A stretch of DNA of 64,000 bases from CAWJFP01 sp963842155 (GTDB lineage: Bacteria; Pseudomonadota; Alphaproteobacteria; JACZXZ01): contig CAWJFP010000016.1 in the NCBI GenBank assembly GCA_963842155.1, forward strand, positions 16,123 through 80,122. The letters run 5' to 3'. Below, piece after piece: positions 61,378 to 64,000 of the stretch. The stretch's first letter is position 1. The number at the start of each line of letters is the position of its first letter. Both the position numbers and the translations under genes were made by a program. Below the pieces are notes generated by a model that was not told the DNA's origin, did no database searches, and saw nothing but the letters and a program-made list of their open reading frames with translations.

Positions 61378-63639
61378 GTGGAAGAGCGGCCCGGTGGCTC
61401 ACGCGACCACGACGGGCCGGGCTTCGACCTGCTCGCCTCCAAGCTGCGCCGACCGCAGATCCGGCCGGGGACGGTCCGCCGGGGGTCGCTGATCGAACGG
61501 CTGGCACGGGAGGATTCCCGTCCGATAGTGTCGGTAGTCGCCCCTGCGGGCTATGGGAAGACCACGCTGCTGGCCCAGTGGGCACAGCACAGCGGGCGGG
61601 CCATCGCCTGGGTGTCGGTGGATGAGAAGGATAACGACCCGAAGGTCCTGCTCGCCTATGTCACCAGGGCCCTGGATACGGTGCAGCCGGTCGGCCAGCC
61701 GGTGTTCGACGCGCTGGCGTCCCCGGCCAGTTCGGTCCCGGGTTCGGTCGTGCCGCGGCTGGTTAACGCGTTCTCCGTGATGACGGTGCCGGTCGCGCTG
61801 ATCCTGGATGACGTGCACCTTCTGCAGAGCCGGGAATGCCGGGCCGCCCTGTCGGCGCTTGCTGATCACGTGCCCGCCGACGGGCGGCTGGTGTTTGCCG
61901 GCCGGGACCAGCCGCCGGTGCGGGTCGCGCGGCTGCGCGCGGAGGGCCGGATCACCGAGATCGGCCCGGCCGACCTGGCGCTAACCCGCGAGGAAGCCAC
62001 CTTGCTACTGCGTGACGCCGAGGTGAGGCTGAGCGAGGAAGACCTGGCCAACCTGTACCAGCGCACCGAAGGCTGGGCGGCCGGGCTGTACCTGGCGGCG
62101 CTGTCCTTGCGCGCAGGAGGCACGCTGCCGGACGCGGCTGCCTCCTTCGACGGCCGCGACCAGTTCGTGAGCGAATACGTTGAGTCAGAGTTGCTGGCGC
62201 GGATCTCCTGCGAGCGCCGGGTGTTCTTGACCCAGGCGGCGGCCTTGGAACGAATGTGCGGGCCGCTGTGTGAGGCGGCGCTGGACCTGCCCGGAGCCGC
62301 CGCCGACCTGGCCGAACTCGCCAAGGCAAACACACTGCTGGTGCCGCTGGACCGCCGCGGGCAATGGTACCGCTACCATCACCTGTTCCGCGACATGCTC
62401 CTAGCCGAGCTGCAACGCCGCGAGCCCGGCCTCGCTCCCGTCCTGCGGCGCCGCGCGGCCGCCTGGTGCGAGCGTAACGGCCTGCCCGAGGAGGCTCTGG
62501 AGTACTCCATCGCCGCCCAGGACGTCGCAACAGTCGCCCGGCTAGTGGAAAAACACGCCGTACCCGTCCGCCGCCAGGGCCGCATTATTACCCTGCAGCG
62601 GTGGTTCCGCTGGCTCGATGACCAAGGCGGTATCGAGAAGCATCCGATGGTCGCGGTACTCGCCACGCTCATCTACGCGTGGATGGGCCAGCCGGTCGAA
62701 GCCGACCGGTGGGCCGATCTAGTCGATCGCTGGCAATACGGGGAAACGGCGCGACCCGATGACCCGGCCACCCACGCATGGGCCGCACTAGCTCGGGCCC
62801 TTTTGTGCCGACACGGCATCACCCAGATGAAGGCCGACGCCGATCAGGCGGCGCACGGGTTCGCAGTGGAGAACATCGTCACGGCCGGACCCGCGCTGCT
62901 GCACGGAATCGCATGCGTCCTTACCGGTGACCTCGATGAAGCCGACGCCTGCCTAGAGACGGCGGTCACCCTGGCGCAACACACCAGTGCCCACGAAATC
63001 ACCGCGCAAGCGCTAGCCGAACGGGCGCTGCTGGCCAGGGCGCACAATCAATGGGGCCAGGCCGAGGCGCTTTCCAGACAAGCACGCACCGCGTTGCGCA
63101 ACGCCGGGACCGAGGACAGCTACGTAACACCGCTGGTCTGCGCGGTCCAGGCTCGCGCCGCCTTGCACCGCGGCGACACCCCCGCAGCGCGCCGGGAACT
63201 CATCGCCGCTCAGCGCCAGCGGCCTTTGCTGACCGTCGCGATACCTCATGTGGCCGTTCAGGCGCGGATCGAGCTCACTCGTGTCCACATCGCGCTGGCT
63301 GACTTGGCAGGGGCCAGGACGCTGATGCGGGAGATTGATGAGATTCTTCAGCGACGGCCACACCTGGGAACTCTGGTCGGCGAGGCCCAGGAGCTGCATA
63401 CCCAACTCGCCGCCGAGCGCGGCCCCAGCACGCTCGGAGCCTCCGCGCTGACCGCCGCCGAGCTGCGCGTGCTGCCGCTGCTCGCCACCCACCTTTCCTA
63501 TCCCGAGATCGCCGCCGAGCTATTCGTCTCGCCGAACACCATCAAATCCCAGGCATACTCCCTATTCCGCAAGCTCGGCGCCTCCTCACGCAGCCAAGCC
63601 GTCGCCCGGTCCCGTGAGCTGACACTGCTAGAGGGGTAA
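61378..63639 (+). CDS. LuxR-family (MalT/LAL-type) ATP-dependent transcriptional regulator
   Basis: 753 residues from GTG 61378. N-terminal NTPase with Walker A APAGYGKT (55-62) and LILDDVHLL (Walker B), a winged region (YRYHHLFRDMLLAEL), a TPR-like helical sensor domain, and a C-terminal LuxR helix-turn-helix: LTAAELRVLPLLATHLSYPEIAAELFVSPNTIKSQAYSLFRKLGASSRSQAVARSRE. Typical of large actinobacterial LuxR regulators (LAL). It is the only intact gene in the foreign-looking segment. Ligand and targets unknown. Confidence 0.93.
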   Translation: MEERPGGSRDHDGPGFDLLASKLRRPQIRPGTVRRGSLIERLAREDSRPIVSVVAPAGYGKTTLLAQWAQHSGRAIAWVSVDEKDNDPKVLLAYVTRALDTVQPVGQPVFDALASPASSVPGSVVPRLVNAFSVMTVPVALILDDVHLLQSRECRAALSALADHVPADGRLVFAGRDQPPVRVARLRAEGRITEIGPADLALTREEATLLLRDAEVRLSEEDLANLYQRTEGWAAGLYLAALSLRAGGTLPDAAASFDGRDQFVSEYVESELLARISCERRVFLTQAAALERMCGPLCEAALDLPGAAADLAELAKANTLLVPLDRRGQWYRYHHLFRDMLLAELQRREPGLAPVLRRRAAAWCERNGLPEEALEYSIAAQDVATVARLVEKHAVPVRRQGRIITLQRWFRWLDDQGGIEKHPMVAVLATLIYAWMGQPVEADRWADLVDRWQYGETARPDDPATHAWAALARALLCRHGITQMKADADQAAHGFAVENIVTAGPALLHGIACVLTGDLDEADACLETAVTLAQHTSAHEITAQALAERALLARAHNQWGQAEALSRQARTALRNAGTEDSYVTPLVCAVQARAALHRGDTPAARRELIAAQRQRPLLTVAIPHVAVQARIELTRVHIALADLAGARTLMREIDEILQRRPHLGTLVGEAQELHTQLAAERGPSTLGASALTAAELRVLPLLATHLSYPEIAAELFVSPNTIKSQAYSLFRKLGASSRSQAVARSRELTLLEG

Positions 63640-64000
63640 CACCCGGGCGAAAAACCCAGAAGAACAAGAGTTCTGACTGGAGCTCCGGGTCCGGTGATGG
63701 CCCGCTGAGCATACGTGTCCGCCCCTCCAGCCTCAAGCGCGACTGTGCACCTCGGAACACAAGCACAGGTGAATGGTGCATAGCGAACGCACACGCGAAG
63801 TCACGCTTGACCCCAGAGCCTAATGAACACTCCGGCCCTAAGACAAGCGCAAGGCCGGAGCCTAGCCGGACGGGACACGGCCATCCCCTGCAACGTGCAC
63901 GATGACAGACGACGTGCCCGCTGCGTCCGATCGGCAGGTGCTCACTCGTCGCCGCGCCGCGGACTGGTGCTTGTGCGTCCGTCACCGCGGGGGTTGCGGT
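63640..64000. other. Window end, no gene recognised
   Basis: Only short frames without recognisable protein. Contains the second copy of the 23-bp repeat. The ccatcccctgcaacgtgcac region looks like ordinary intergenic DNA. Confidence 0.4.
63913..63935. repeat. 23-bp direct repeat, copy 2
   Basis: Exact copy of 60,653-60,675 in the same orientation, 3.26 kb apart; the two bracket the LuxR-family regulator. Confidence 0.8.

Overview
The first ~57 kb is a high-GC alphaproteobacterial chromosome segment, most like an unclassified Rhodospirillales-type lineage. This rests on gene families and gene order: parA-parB / holA-leuS-DUF3576, fused cysNC, nth-DUF2244, groESL under a CIRCE-like operator, a thioredoxin/LON-domain/Trm112/DUF971/ubiH block, glnK-amt, ftsK-lolA...xth, pyrD/pyrE, and class I lysyl-tRNA synthetase. 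No rRNA and no CRISPR array is visible; one tRNA (Gly-GCC) is present.

Layout. 1-9.4 kb: chromosome partitioning (parA end, parB), then on the minus strand holA, a frameshifted SAM-domain/adenylate cyclase/ATPase/TPR gene, leuS and a DUF3576 lipoprotein. 9.5-13.8 kb: sulfate activation (cysD, cysNC), a YggS-type PLP protein and an EI24/CysZ-like membrane protein. 13.8-24.4 kb: bactofilin, Flp pilin, lipoprotein, CmcJ-like oxidoreductase, SDR, nth, DUF2244, TerB, HD hydrolase, groESL, PilZ, DUF1003. 24.4-25.5 kb: an AT-richer patch with a broken methyltransferase beside tRNA-Gly. 25.6-32.1 kb: dienelactone-hydrolase-like protein, two tandem secreted paralogues, YbaK-like protein and the thioredoxin-ubiH block. 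32.2-34.9 kb: a nitrogen-regulation neighbourhood with two sigma-54-type promoters, one in front of a short terminator-ended transcript with no protein gene, the other in front of glnK-amt. 35-38.4 kb: a low-GC island of small unknown genes. 38.4-48.1 kb: ftsK, lolA, hicBA, a glutamine-amidotransferase-like hydrolase, a strongly structured intergenic RNA candidate, a PaaE-like reductase + PaaA-like di-iron protein + FAH-family hydrolase operon, xth, and a methyltransferase flanked by a second decayed copy of the xth 3' end. 48.1-56.1 kb: subtilase, DUF952, pyrD, HAD phosphatase, pyrE and a DinG/Rad3-type helicase.

At about 57,040 the lysyl-tRNA synthetase gene stops abruptly and the rest of the window is of different, actinobacterial character: broken integrase pieces, an internally deleted GAP-family gene, a many-times frameshifted IS1634-type transposase, a truncated PRMT-like methyltransferase, and one intact large LuxR/MalT-type regulator. 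This is either an assembly chimera or a drastic transfer.

Several conserved genes carry frameshifts (cyclase, bactofilin, amt, pyrD, DUF952, methyltransferase, possibly glnK and lysK) while long genes such as leuS, ftsK, groL and the helicase are clean. Clustered sequence errors are therefore a serious alternative to real gene decay, and frameshifted genes are described with that caveat.
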